A DNA stretch of 64,000 nt from contig CAXHSH010001412.1 of NCBI GenBank assembly GCA_964019135.1, forward strand, positions 104,001 through 168,000, in the 5' to 3' direction. The position numbers and the translations under genes were made by a program. How positions within the stretch are numbered: position 1 is the first letter of the stretch; each line of letters opens with the position of its first letter. The DNA comes from Arenicola marina (Eukaryota > Annelida > Polychaeta > Arenicolidae). This document shows positions 26,164 through 37,600 of this stretch, piece after piece. The notes under the pieces are model-generated. The model ran no database searches. It was given only the letters and a program-made list of their open reading frames with translations, and had not been told where the DNA came from.

Positions 26164-28261
26164 ACAAATATAATGTTGCAAAACTAATGTAACAGATTGC
26201 GGATACCGCCCTAGAAACACCCAACCAATGATTGCTCAGGTGTCAGTTACCTTCCAGATACAATCAAGAGTGACACGTAATCTTCTGTCATATTAACAGA
26301 AGTGTCCAAAATTGCAATTATGCAAACATCTCATAACTGTGAAAACAAGATCGGATCAAAAAAAGGCAGGATATAAAGGGTTGCATGATGTCTCCTAGCA
26401 GACAGAAGTTGTCAGAGACGGAGCCATCCACAAGAATCCCAAGATGAGGTAAGGTTAAGAGACAGGTGAGCTTGGATGGCAATGGCAGACAAATTTAATA
26501 TGATTCTTCTGAATGGTCTTTGAATGACCATCGCGGCGAATAAATACATCGTCGGAATGAGTCAATGTGGCAACGCATCAGCATATATCGTTGAGGAGAT
26601 TAAGACAAGCTACATTGGCATCAGAGCAAGTCTGATCAAGTTGTAATGGAAACGGGTAAGGAACTATCCACAGGAATTACAGTGAAAGACATTAATGGAA
26701 ACTGTACTTGGTGAAAACCGCGTAACGCCAGAAGCATACCAGAAATGGAAATAACCAGGACATTGAAACGACTTGTTCTCGCATTATGCATCGGTGGATG
26801 ACGAATAAGCAAGAATACGTATTTGAGACGAAGAATAGTTGCACACGACCGGGTTTAAAGAAGGATAAAAAGAATCTATGATTCAGAGTAGATTGCAAAA
26901 GTCCCAAATTGCAATTATGCAAACATCTCATAACTGTGAAAACAAGATCGGAGCAAAAAAGGCAGGATATAAAGGGTTGCATGATGTCTCCTAGCAGACA
27001 GAAGCTGTCAGAGACGGAGCCATCCACAAGAATCCCAAGATGAGGTAAGGTTAAACGACAGGTGAGCTTCGATGGCAATGGCAGACAAATTTAATATGAT
27101 TCTTCTGAATGGTCTTTGAATGACTATCGTCCATATATCGTTGAGGAGATTAAGAAAAGCTACATTGGCATCAGAGCAAGTCTGATCAAGTTGTGATGGA
27201 AACGGGTAAGGAACTATCCCCAGGAATTACACTGCAAGACATTAATGGAAATTGTACTTGGTGAAAACCGCGTAACGCCAGAAGCATACCAGAAATGGAA
27301 ATAACCAGGACATTGAAACGACTTGTTCTCGCATTATGCATCGGTGGATGACGGATAAGCAAGAATACGTATTTGAGACGAAGAATAGTTGCACATGACC
27401 GGGTTTAAAGAAGGATAAAAAGAATCTATGATTCAGAGTAGATTGCAAAAGTCCCAAATTGCAATTATGCAAACATCTCATAACTGTGAAAACAAGATCG
27501 GAGCAAAAAAGGCAGGATATAAAGGGTTGCATGATGTCTCCTAGCAGACAGAAGCTGTCAGAGACGGAGCCATCCACAAGAATCCCAAGATGAGGTAAGG
27601 TTAAACGACAGGTGAGCTTCGATGGCAATGGCAGACAAATTTAATATGATTCTTCTGAATGGTCTTTGAATGACTATCGTCCATATATCGTTGAGGAGAT
27701 TAAGAAAAGCTACATTGGCATCAGAGCAAGTCTGATCAAGTTGTGATGGAAACGGGTAAGGAACTATCCCCAGGAATTACACTGCAAGACATTAATGGAA
27801 ATTGTACTTGGTGAAAACCGCGTAACGCCAGAAGCATACCAGAAATGGAAATAACCAGGACATTGAAACGACTTGTTCTCGCATTATGCATCGGTGGATG
27901 ACGGATAAGCAAGAATACGTATTTGAGACGAAAAATATTGCAAATGACCGGGTTTAAAGAAGGATAAAAAGAATCTATGATTGGTGTCATGATACAAAAT
28001 ACATGAAATTTATCAAGGACAGAGATCAAGAGCATTTACACAAGAACGGTTTGATTGACGAATATGTGGAAAGACATAGGCGAGAGACGTCTAAAGTTCA
28101 TTGTATGAATGCAGAGTTGCAGAGTAGAGCCAAAAGTGATTAAGAACCCGAAAAGCGATCAAGAATGGACAACTAGAGCGAAATAGTTCACCCGTTTGGA
28201 GAGAAAGCTAGAGAGAACAAAAATGTTTTTTTTGACATTTTTTCGATGGAAACCAGGCGAA
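26164..28261 (+). repeat. M22, type Y with doubled tail (2098 bp)
   Basis: After the usual Y head, the 550-bp segment starting at the linker occurs twice in tandem: AATCTATGATTCAGAGTAG appears near 26874 and again 550 bp later. The second copy then continues to the monomer end. One base has been lost near 27930, where the sequence reads GACGAAAAATATTGC. 1549 plus 550 minus 1 gives 2098. Confidence 0.92.
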
Positions 28262-29792
28262 ACAAATATAATGTTGCAAAACTAATGTAACAGATTGCGG
28301 ATACCGCCCTAGAAACACCCAACCAATGATTGCTCAGGTGTCAGTTACCTTCCAGATACAATCAAGAGTGACACGTAAGCTTCTGTCATATTAACAGAAG
28401 TGGCCCAAATTGCAATTATGCAAACATCTCATAACTGTGAAAACAAGATCGGATCAAAAAAAGGCAGGATATAAAGGGTTGCATGATGTCTCCTAGCAGA
28501 CAGAAGTTGTCAGAGACGGAGCAATCCACAAGAATCCCAAGATGAGGTAAGGTTAAGAGACAGGTGAGCTTGGATGGCAATGGCAGACAAATTTAATATG
28601 ATTCTTCTGAATGGTCTTTGAATGACCATCGCGGCGAATAAATTACATCGTCGGAATGAGTCAATGTGGCAACGCATCAGCATATATCGTTGAGGAGATT
28701 AAGACAAGCTACATTGGCATCAGAGCAAGTCTGATCAAGTTGTAATGGAAACGGGTAAGGAACTATCCACAGGAATTACACTGAAAGACATTAATGGAAA
28801 CTGTACTTGGTGAAAACCGCGTAACGCCAGAAGCATACCAGAAATGGAAATAACCAGGACATTGAAACGACTTCTTCTCGCATTATGCATCGGTGGATGA
28901 CGAATAAGCAAGAATACGTATTTGAGACGAAGAATAGTTGCACACGACCGGGTTTAAAGAAGGATAAAAAGAATCTATGATTCAGAATTTGCAATTATGC
29001 AAACATCTCATAACTGTGAAAACAAGATCGGAGCTAAAAAGGCAGGATATAAAGGGTTGCATGATGTCTCCTAGCAGACAGAAGCTGTCAGAGACGGAGC
29101 CATCCACAAGAATCCCAAGATGAGGTAAGGTTAAACGACAGGTGAGCTTCGATGGAAATGGCAGACAAATTTAATATGATTCTTCTGAATGGTCTTTGAA
29201 TGACTATCGTCCATATATCGTTGAGGAGATTAAGAAAAGCTACATTGGCATCAGAGCAAGTCTGATCAAGTTGTGATGGAAACGGGTAAGGAACTATCCC
29301 CAGGAATTACACTGCAAGACATTAATGGAAATTGTACTTGGTGAAAACCGCGTAACGCCAGAAGCATACCAGAAATGGAAATAACCAGGACATTGAAACG
29401 ACTTGTTCTCGCATTATGCATCGGTGGATGACGGATAAGCAAGAATACGTATTTGAGACGAAGAATAGTTGCACATGACCGGGTTTAAAGAAGGATAAAA
29501 AGAATCTAAGATTGGTGTCATGATGCAAAATACACGAAATTTATCAAGGACAGAGATCAAGAGCATTTACACCAGAACGGTTTGATTGACGAATATGTGG
29601 AAAGACATAGGCGAGAGACGTCTAAAGTTCATTGTATGAATGCAGAGTTGCAGAGTAGAGCCAAAAGTGATTAAGAACCTGAAAAGCGGTCAAGAATGGA
29701 CAACTAGAGCGCCATCATTCACCCGTTTGGAGAGAAAGCTAGAGAGAACAAAAATGTTTTTTTTTACATTTTTTCGATGGAAACCAGGCGAA
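28262..29792 (+). repeat. M23, variant Y composite monomer (1531 bp)
   Basis: The head runs to coordinate 721 at 28982. The join to the tail is shorter than in other Y units: only CAG separates it from AATTTGCAATT, so most of the 17-nt linker is missing. The tail has GAGCTAAAAAGG near 29031. The unit ends with AACCTGAAAAGCGG and GCGCCATC rather than the usual Y ending. It borders the B region. Confidence 0.9.
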
Positions 29793-30743
29793 ACAAATAT
29801 AATGTTGCAAAACTAATGTAACAGATTGCGGATACCGCCCTGGAAACACCCAACCAATGATTGCTCAGGTGTCAGTTACCTTCCAGATACAATCAAGAGT
29901 GACACGTAATCTTCTGTCATATTAACACGCGTGGCCCAAATTGCAATTATGCAAACATCTCATAACTGTGAAAACAAGATCGGAGCAAAAAAGGAAGGAT
30001 ATAAAGGGTTGCATGATGTCTCCTAGCAGACAGAAGTTGTCAGAGACGGGGCCATCCACAAGAATCCCAAGATGAAGTAAGGTTAAACGACAGGTGAGCT
30101 TGGATGGCAATGACAGACAAATTTAATATGATTCTTCTGAATGGTCTTTGAATGACTATCGTGCATATATCGTTGAGGAAATTAAGACAAGCTACATTGG
30201 CATCAGAGCAAGTCTGATCAAGTTGTGATGGAAACGGGTAAGGAACTATCCATAGGAATTACACTGCAAGACATTAATGGAAACTGTACTCGGTGAACAC
30301 CGCGTAAAGCCAGAAGCTTAACAGAAATGGGAATAACTGGGAAATTGAGACTAATTGTTTCCGCATTGTGCATCGGTGGATGACGGATAAGCAATAACAC
30401 GTATTTGAGACGAAGAATAGTTGCACATGACCGGTTGTAAAGAAGGATAAAAAGAATCTATGATTGGTGTCATGATACAAAATATATGAAATTTATCAAG
30501 GACAGGGATCAAGAGCATTTACAAAAGAACGGTTTGATTGACGAATATGTGGAAAGACATAGGCGAGAGACGTCTAAAGTTCATTGTATCAATGCAGAGC
30601 TGCGGAGTAGAGCTAAAAGTGATTAAGAAAGTGAAAAGCTGTCAAGAATGGACAACTAGAGCGCCATCATTCACCCGTTTGGAGAGAAAGCTAGAGAGAA
30701 CAAAAATGTTTTTCTGACATTTTTTCGATGGAAACCAGGCGAA
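29793..30743 (+). repeat. M24, type B monomer (951 bp)
   Basis: First solo B unit. It lacks the 47 bp and carries the B variants CTCGGTGAACACC, AACTGGGAAATTGAG, AGCAATAACACG and GGTTGTAAAG. It has ATCCATAGGAATT near 30250 and ends AGAAAGTGAAAAGCTGTC with a shortened T tract (TTTTTCTGAC). Confidence 0.93.
30702..30724 (+). other. Inverted repeat, 8-bp arms (type B form)
   Basis: The B lineage keeps both arms AAAAATGT and ACATTTTT while the loop has changed to TTTTCTG (7 nt). In C tails it is ATTTCTG. Arms unchanged while the loop varies in length and sequence. Confidence 0.78.
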
Positions 30744-31696
30744 ACAAATATAATGTTGCAAAACTAATGTAACAGATTGCGGATACCGCCCTAGAAACAC
30801 CCAACCAATGATTGCTCAGGTGTCAGTTACCTTCCAGATACAATCAAGAGTGACACGTAAGCTTCTGTCATATTAACAGAAGTGTCCAAAATTGCAATTA
30901 TGCAAACATCTCATAACTGTGAAAACAAGATCGGATCAAAAAAAGGCAGGGTATAAAGGGTTGCATGATGTCTCCTAGCAGACAGAAGTTGTCAGAGACG
31001 GAGCCATCCACAAGAATCCCAAGATGAGGTAAGGTTAAACGACAGGTGAGCTTGGATGGCAATGACAGACAAATTTAATATGATTCTTCTGAATGGTCTT
31101 GGAATGACTATCGTGCATATATCGTTGAGGAGATTAAGACAAGCTACATTGGCATCAGAGCAAGTCTGATCAAGTTGTGATGGAAACGGGTAAGGAACTA
31201 TCCACAGGAATTACACTGCAAGACATTAATGGAAACTGTACTCGGTGAACTCCGCGTAAAGCCACAAGCTTAACAGAAATGGGAATAACTGGGAAATTGA
31301 GACTAATTGTTTCCGCATTGTGCATCGGTGGATGACGGATAAGCAATAACACGTATTTGAGACGAAGAATAGTTGCACATGACCGGTTGTAAAGAAGGAT
31401 AAAAAGAATCTATGATTGGTGTCATGATACAAAATATATGAAATTGATCAAGGACAGGGATCAAGAGCATTTACAAAAGAACGGTTTGATTGACGAATAT
31501 GTGGAAAGACATAGGCGAAAGACGTCTAAAATTCATTGTATGAATGCAGAGCTGCAGAGTAGAGCCAAAAGTGATTAAGAACCTGAAAAGCGGTCAAGAA
31601 TGGACAACTAGAGCGCCATCATTCACCCGTTTGGAGAGAAAGCTGGAGAGAACAAAAATGTTTTTTTTGACATTTTTTCGATGGAAACCAGGCGAA
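30744..31696 (+). repeat. M25, type B monomer (953 bp)
   Basis: Second B subtype: GTGAACTCCGCG, GTCTTGGAATGAC, GGCGAAAGACG, AAAATTCATTG and AGCTGGAGAGAAC. Confidence 0.93.
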
Positions 31697-32648
31697 ACAA
31701 ATATAATGTTGTAAAACTAATGCAACAGATTGCGGATACCGCCCTAGAAACACCCAAGCAATGATTGCTCAGGTGTCAGTTACCTTCCAGATACAATCAA
31801 GAGTGACACGTAAGCTTCTGTCATATTAACAGAAGTGTCCAAAATTGCAATTATGCAAACATCTCATAAGTGTGAAAACAATATCGGAGCAAAAAAAGTC
31901 AGGATATAAAGGGTTGCATGATGTCTCCTAGCAGACAGAAGTTGTCAGAGACGGAGCCATCCACAAGAATCCCAAGATGAGGTAAGGTTAAAAGACAGGT
32001 GAGCTTGGATGGCAATGACAGACAAATTTAATATGATTCTTCTGAATGGTCTTTGAATGACTATCGTGCATATATCGTTGAGGAAATTAAGACAAGCTAC
32101 ATTGGCATCAGAGCAAGTCTGATCAAGTTGTGATGGAAACGGGTAAGGAACTATCCATAGGAATTACACTGCAAGACATTAATGGAAACTGTACTCGGTG
32201 AACACCGCGTAAAGCCAGAAGCTTAACAGAAATGGGAATAACTGGGAAATTGAGACTAATTGTTTCCGCATTATGCATCGGTGGATGACGGATAAGCAAT
32301 AACACGTATTTGAGACGAAGAATAGTTGCACATGACCGGTTGTAAAGAAGGATAAAAAGAATCTATGATTGGTGTCATGATACAAAATATATGAAATTTA
32401 TCAAGCACAGGGATCAAGAGCATTTACAAAAGAACGGTTTGATTGACGAATATGTGGAAAGACATAGGCGAGAGACGTCTAAAGTTCATTGTATCAATGC
32501 AGAGCTGCAGAGTAGAGCTAAAAGTGATTAAGAAAGTGAAAAGCTGTCAAGAATGGACAACTAGAGCGCCATCATTCACCCGTTTGGAGAGAAAGCTAGA
32601 GAGAACAAAAATGTTTTTCTGACATTTTTTCGATGGAAACCAGGCGAA
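31697..32648 (+). repeat. M26, type B monomer (952 bp)
   Basis: M24-like body. The head carries the K-subfamily markers TTGTAAAACTAATGCAAC, CCAAGCAATG and CATAAGTGTG, which later typify M28, M40, M42, M46 and M48. Confidence 0.92.
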
Positions 32649-33600
32649 ACAAATATAATGTTGCAAAACTAATGTAACAGATTGCGGATACCGCCCTAGA
32701 AACACCCAACCAATGATTGCTCAGGTGTCAGTTACCTTCCAGATACAATCAAGAGTGACACGTAAGCTTCTGTCATATTAACAGAAGTGTCCAAAATTGC
32801 AATTATGCAAACATCTCATAACTGTGAAAACAAGATCGGATCAAAAAAAGGCAGGATATAAAGGGTTGCATGATGTCTCCTAGCAGACAGAAGTTGTCAG
32901 AGATGGAGCCATCCACAAGAATCCCAAGATGAGGTAAGGTTAAACGACAGGTGAGCTTGGATGGCAATGACAGACAAATTTAATATGATTCTTCTGAATG
33001 GTCTTGGAATGACTATTGTGCATATATCGTTGAGGAGATTAAGACAAGCTACATTGGCATCAGAGCAAGTCTGATCAAGTTGTGATGGAAACGGGTAAGG
33101 AACTATCCACAGGAATTACACTGCAAGACATTAATGGAAACTGTACTCGGTGAACTCCGCGTAAAGCCACAAGCTTATCAGAAATGGGAATAACTGGGAA
33201 ATTGAGACTAATTGTTCCGCATTGTGCATCGGTGGATGACGGATAAGCAATAACACGTATTTGAGACGAAGAATAGTTGCACATGACCGGTTGTAAAGAA
33301 GGATAAAAAGAATCTATGATTGGTGTCATGATACAAAATATATGAAATTTATCAAGGACAGGGATCAAGAGCATTTACAAATGAACGGTTTGATTGACGA
33401 ATATGTGGAAAGACATAGGCGAAAGACGTCTAAAATTCATTGTATGAATGCAGAGCTGCAGAGTAGAGCCAAAAGTGATTAAGAACCCGAAAAGCGGTCA
33501 AGAATGGACAACTAGAGCGCCATCATTCACCCGTTTGGAGAGAAAGCTGGAGAGAACAAAAATGTTTTTTTTGACATTTTTTCGATGGAAACCAGGCGAA
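32649..33600 (+). repeat. M27, type B monomer (952 bp)
   Basis: M25-like, with private-pair markers CAAGCTTATCAG, GACTATTGTGC and ACAAATGAACGG shared with the solo B unit M33. Confidence 0.92.
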
Positions 33601-34600
33601 ACAAATATAATGTTGTAAAACTAATGCAACAGATTGCGGATACCGCCCTAGAAACACCCAAGCAATGATTGCTCAGGTGTCAGTTACCTTCCAGATACAA
33701 TCAAGAGTGACACGTAAGCTTCTGTCATATTAACAGAAGTGTCCAAAATTGCAATTATGCAAACATCTCATAAGTGTGAAAACAATATCGGAGCAAAAAA
33801 AGTCAGGATATAAAGGGTTGCATGATGTCTCCTAGCAGACAGAAGTTGTCAGAGACGGAGCCATCCACAAGAATCCCAAGATGAGGTAAGGTTAAAAGAC
33901 AGGTGAGCTTGGATGGCAATGGCAGACAAATTTAATATGATTCTTCTGAATGGTCTTTGAATGACCATCGTGGCGAATAAATTACATCGTCGGAATGAGT
34001 CAATGTGGCAACGCATCAGCATATATCGTTGAGGAGATTAAGACAAGCTACATTGGCATCAGAGCAAGTCTGATCAAGTTGTAATGGAAACGGGTAAGGA
34101 ACTATCCACAGGAATTACAGTGAAAGACATTAATGGAAACTGTACTTGGTGAAAACCGCGTAACGCCAGAAGCATACCAGAAATGGAAATAACCAGGACA
34201 TTGAGACGACTTGTTCTCGCATTATGCATCGGTGGATGACGGATAAGCAAGAATACGTATTTGAGACGAAGAATAGTTGCACATGACCGGGTTTAAAGAA
34301 GGATAAAATGAATCTATGATTGGTGTCATGATACAAAATACATGAAATTTATCAAGGACAGAGATCAAGAGCATTTACACAAGAACGGTTTGATTGACGA
34401 ATATGTGGAAAGACATAGGCGAGAGACGTCTAAAGTTCATTGTATGAATGCAGAGTTGCAGAGTAGAGCCAAAAGTGATTAAGAACCTGAAAAGCGGTCA
34501 AGAATGGACAACTAGAGCGCCATCATTCACCCGTTTGGAGAGAAAGCTGGAGAGAACAAAAATGTTTTTTTTGACATTTTTTCGATGGAAACCAGGCGAA
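33601..34600 (+). repeat. M28, type A monomer, subfamily K (1000 bp)
   Basis: Head TTGTAAAACTAATGCAAC, CCAAGCAATG and CATAAGTGTG; body with GGATAAAATGAATC near 34301. It ends with AGCTGGAGAGAAC. Confidence 0.93.
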
Positions 34601-35600
34601 ACAAATATAATGTTGCAAAACTAATGTAACAGATTGCGGATACCGCCCTAGAAACACCCAACCAATGATTGCTCAGGTGTCAGTTACCTTCCAGATACAA
34701 TTAAGAGTGACACGTAAGCTTCTGTCATATTAACAGAAGTGTCCAAAATTGCAATTATGTAAACATCTCATAACTGTGAAAACAGGATCGGAGCAAAAAA
34801 AGGCAGGATATAAAGGGTTGCATGATGTCTCCTAGCAGACAGAAGTTGTCAGAAACGGAGCCATCCACAAGAATCCCAAGATGAGGTAAGGTTAAAAGAC
34901 AGGTGAGCTTGGATGGCAATGGCAGACAAATTTAATATGATTCTTCTGAATGGTCTTTGAAAGACCATCGTGGCGAATAAATTACATCGTCGGAATGAGT
35001 CAATGTGGCAACGCATCAGCATATATCGTTGAGGAGATTAAGATAAGCTAGATTGGCATCAGAGCAAGTCTGATCAAGTTGTAATGGAAACGGGTAAGGA
35101 ATTATCCACAGGAATTACAGTGAAAGACATTACTGGAAACTGTACTTGGTGAAAACCGCGTAACGCCAGAAGCATACCAGAAATGGAAATAACCAGGACA
35201 TTGAGACGACTTGTTCTCGCATTATGCATCGGTGGATGACGGATAAGCAAGAATACGTATTTGAGACGAAGAATAGTTGCACATGACCGGGTTTAAAGAA
35301 GGATAAAAAGAATCTATGATTGGTGTCATGATACAAAATACATGAAATTTATCATGGACAGAGATCAAGAGCATTTACACAAGAACGGTTTGATTGACGA
35401 ATATGTGGAAAGACATAGGCGAGAGACGTCTAAAGTTCATTGTATGAATGCAGAGTTGCAGAGTAGAGCCAAAAGTGATTAAGAACCTGAAAAGCGGTCA
35501 AGAATGGACAACTAGAGCGCCATCATTCACCCGTTTGGAGAGAAAGCTAGAGAGAACAAAAATGTTTTTTTTGACATTTTTTCGACGGAAACCAGGCGAA
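34601..35600 (+). repeat. M29, type A monomer (1000 bp)
   Basis: Markers AATTAAGAGTG, ATTATGTAAAC, ACAGGATCGG, GAAAGACCATCG, ATTACTGGAAAC, TATCATGGAC and terminal TTCGACGGAA. All are shared with M31 2 kb downstream. Confidence 0.93.
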
Positions 35601-36600
35601 ACAAATATAATGTTGCAAAACTAATGTAACAGATTGCGGATACCGCTCTAGAAACACCGAACCCATGATTGCTCAGGTGTCAGTTACCTTCCAGATACAA
35701 TCAAGAGTGACACGTAAGCTTCTGTCATATTAACAGAAGTGTCCAAAATTGCAATTATGCAAACATCTTATAACTGTGAAAACAAGATCGGAGCAAAAAA
35801 AGGCAGGATATAAAGGGTTGCATGATGTCTCCTAGCAGACAGAAGTTGTCAGAGACGGAGCAATCCACAAGAATCCCAAGATGAGGTAAGGTTAAAAGAC
35901 AGGTGAGCTTGGATGGCAATGGCAGACAAATTTAATATGATTCTTCTGAATGGTCTTTGAATGACCATCGTGGCGAATAAATTACATCGTTGGAATGAGT
36001 CAATGTGGCAACGCATCAGCATATATCGTTGAGGAGATTAAGACAAGCTACATTGGCATCAGAGCAAGTCTGATCAAGTTGTAATGGAAACGGGTAAGGA
36101 ACTATCCACAGGAATTACAGTGAAAGACATTAATGGAAACTGTACTTGGTGAAAACCGCGTAACGCCAGAAGCATACCAGAAATGGAAATAACCAGGACA
36201 TTGAAACGACTTGTTCTCGCATTATGCATCGGTGGATGACGGATAAGCAAGAATACGTATTTGAGACGAAGAATAGTTGCACATGACCGGGTTTAAAGAA
36301 GGATAAAAAGAATCTAAGATTGGTGTCATGATACAAAATACATGAAATTTATCAAGGACAGAGATCAAGAGCATTTACACAAGAACGGTTTGATTGACGA
36401 ATATGTGGAAAGACATAGGCGAGAGACGTCTAAAGTTCATTGTATGAATGCAGAGTTGCAGAGTAGAGCCAAAAGTGATTAAGAACCTGAAAAGCGGTCA
36501 AGAATGGACAACTAGAGCGCCATCATTCACCCGTTTGGAGAGAAAGCTGGAGAGAACAAAAATGTTTTTTTTGACATTTTTTCGATGGAAACCAGGCGAA
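35601..36600 (+). repeat. M30, type A monomer (1000 bp)
   Basis: Markers ACCGCTCTAG, GAACCCATG, CATCTTATAAC, GAGCAATCC, CGTTGGAATGAG and ATCTAAGATTGG. Confidence 0.93.
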
Positions 36601-37600
36601 ACAAATATAATGTTGCAAAACTAATGTAACAGATTGCGGATACCGCCCTAGAAACACCCAACCAATGATTGCTCAGGTGTCAGTTACCTTCCAGATACAA
36701 TTAAGAGTGACACGTAAGCTTCTGTCATATTAACAGAAGTGTCCAAAATTGCAATTATGTAAACATCTCATAACTGTGAAAACAGGATCGGAGCAAAAAA
36801 AGGCAGGATATAAAGGGTTGCATGATGTCTCCTAGCAGACAGAAGTTGTCAGAAACGGAGCCATCCACAAGAATCCCAAGATGAGGTAAGGTTAAAAGAC
36901 AGGTGAGCTTGGATGGCAATGGCAGACAAATTTAATATGATTCTTCTGAATGGTCTTTGAAAGACCATCGTGGCGAATAAATTACATCGTCGGAATGAGT
37001 CAATGTGGCAACGCATCAGCATATATCGTTGAGGAGATTAAGACAAGCTACATTGGCATCAGAGCAAGTCTGATCAAGTTGTAATGGAAACGGGTAAGGA
37101 ATTATCCACAGGAATTACAGTGAAAGACATTACTGGAAACTGTACTTGGTGAAAACCGCGTAACGCCAGAAGCATACCAGAAATGGAAATAACCAGGACA
37201 TTGAGACGACTTGTTCTCGCATTATGCATCGGTGGATGACGGATAAGCAAGAATACGTATTTGAGACGAAGAATAGTTGCACATGACCGGGTTTAAAGAA
37301 GGATAAAAAGAATCTATGATTGGTGTCATGATACAAAATACATGAAATTTATCATGGACAGAGATCAAGAGCATTTACACAAGAACGGTTTGATTGACGA
37401 ATATGTGGAAAGACATAGGCGAGAGACGTCTAAAGTTCATTGTATGAATGCAGAGTTGCAGAGTAGAGCCAAAAGTGATTAAGAACCTGAAAAGCGGTCA
37501 AGAATGGACAACTAGAGCGCCATCATTCACCCGTTTGGAGACAAAGCTAGAGAGAACAAAAATGTTTTTTTTGACATTTTTTCGACGGAAACCAGGCGAA
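36601..37600 (+). repeat. M31, type A monomer (1000 bp)
   Basis: Near copy of M29. A visible difference is GGAGACAAAGC near 37540 where M29 has GGAGAGAAAGC. Confidence 0.93.

Larger units (their letters stand above)
29793..31696 (+). repeat. B dimer block, copy 1 (1904 bp)
   Basis: M24 and M25 are two distinguishable B monomers. The same pair, in the same order and with the same total length, follows at 31697-33600. Confidence 0.9.
31697..33600 (+). repeat. B dimer block, copy 2 (1904 bp)
   Basis: M26 and M27 repeat M24 and M25. M26 shares ATCCATAGG and CACCGCG with M24; M27 shares CTCCGCG and GGAATGAC with M25. Confidence 0.9.

Noticed and set aside
30218-30400. 60-62-codon frames in B and C tails
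   Set aside because: Starts are GTG or TTG; the frames overlap the 68-codon frame in another phase and show no conservation beyond that of the DNA.
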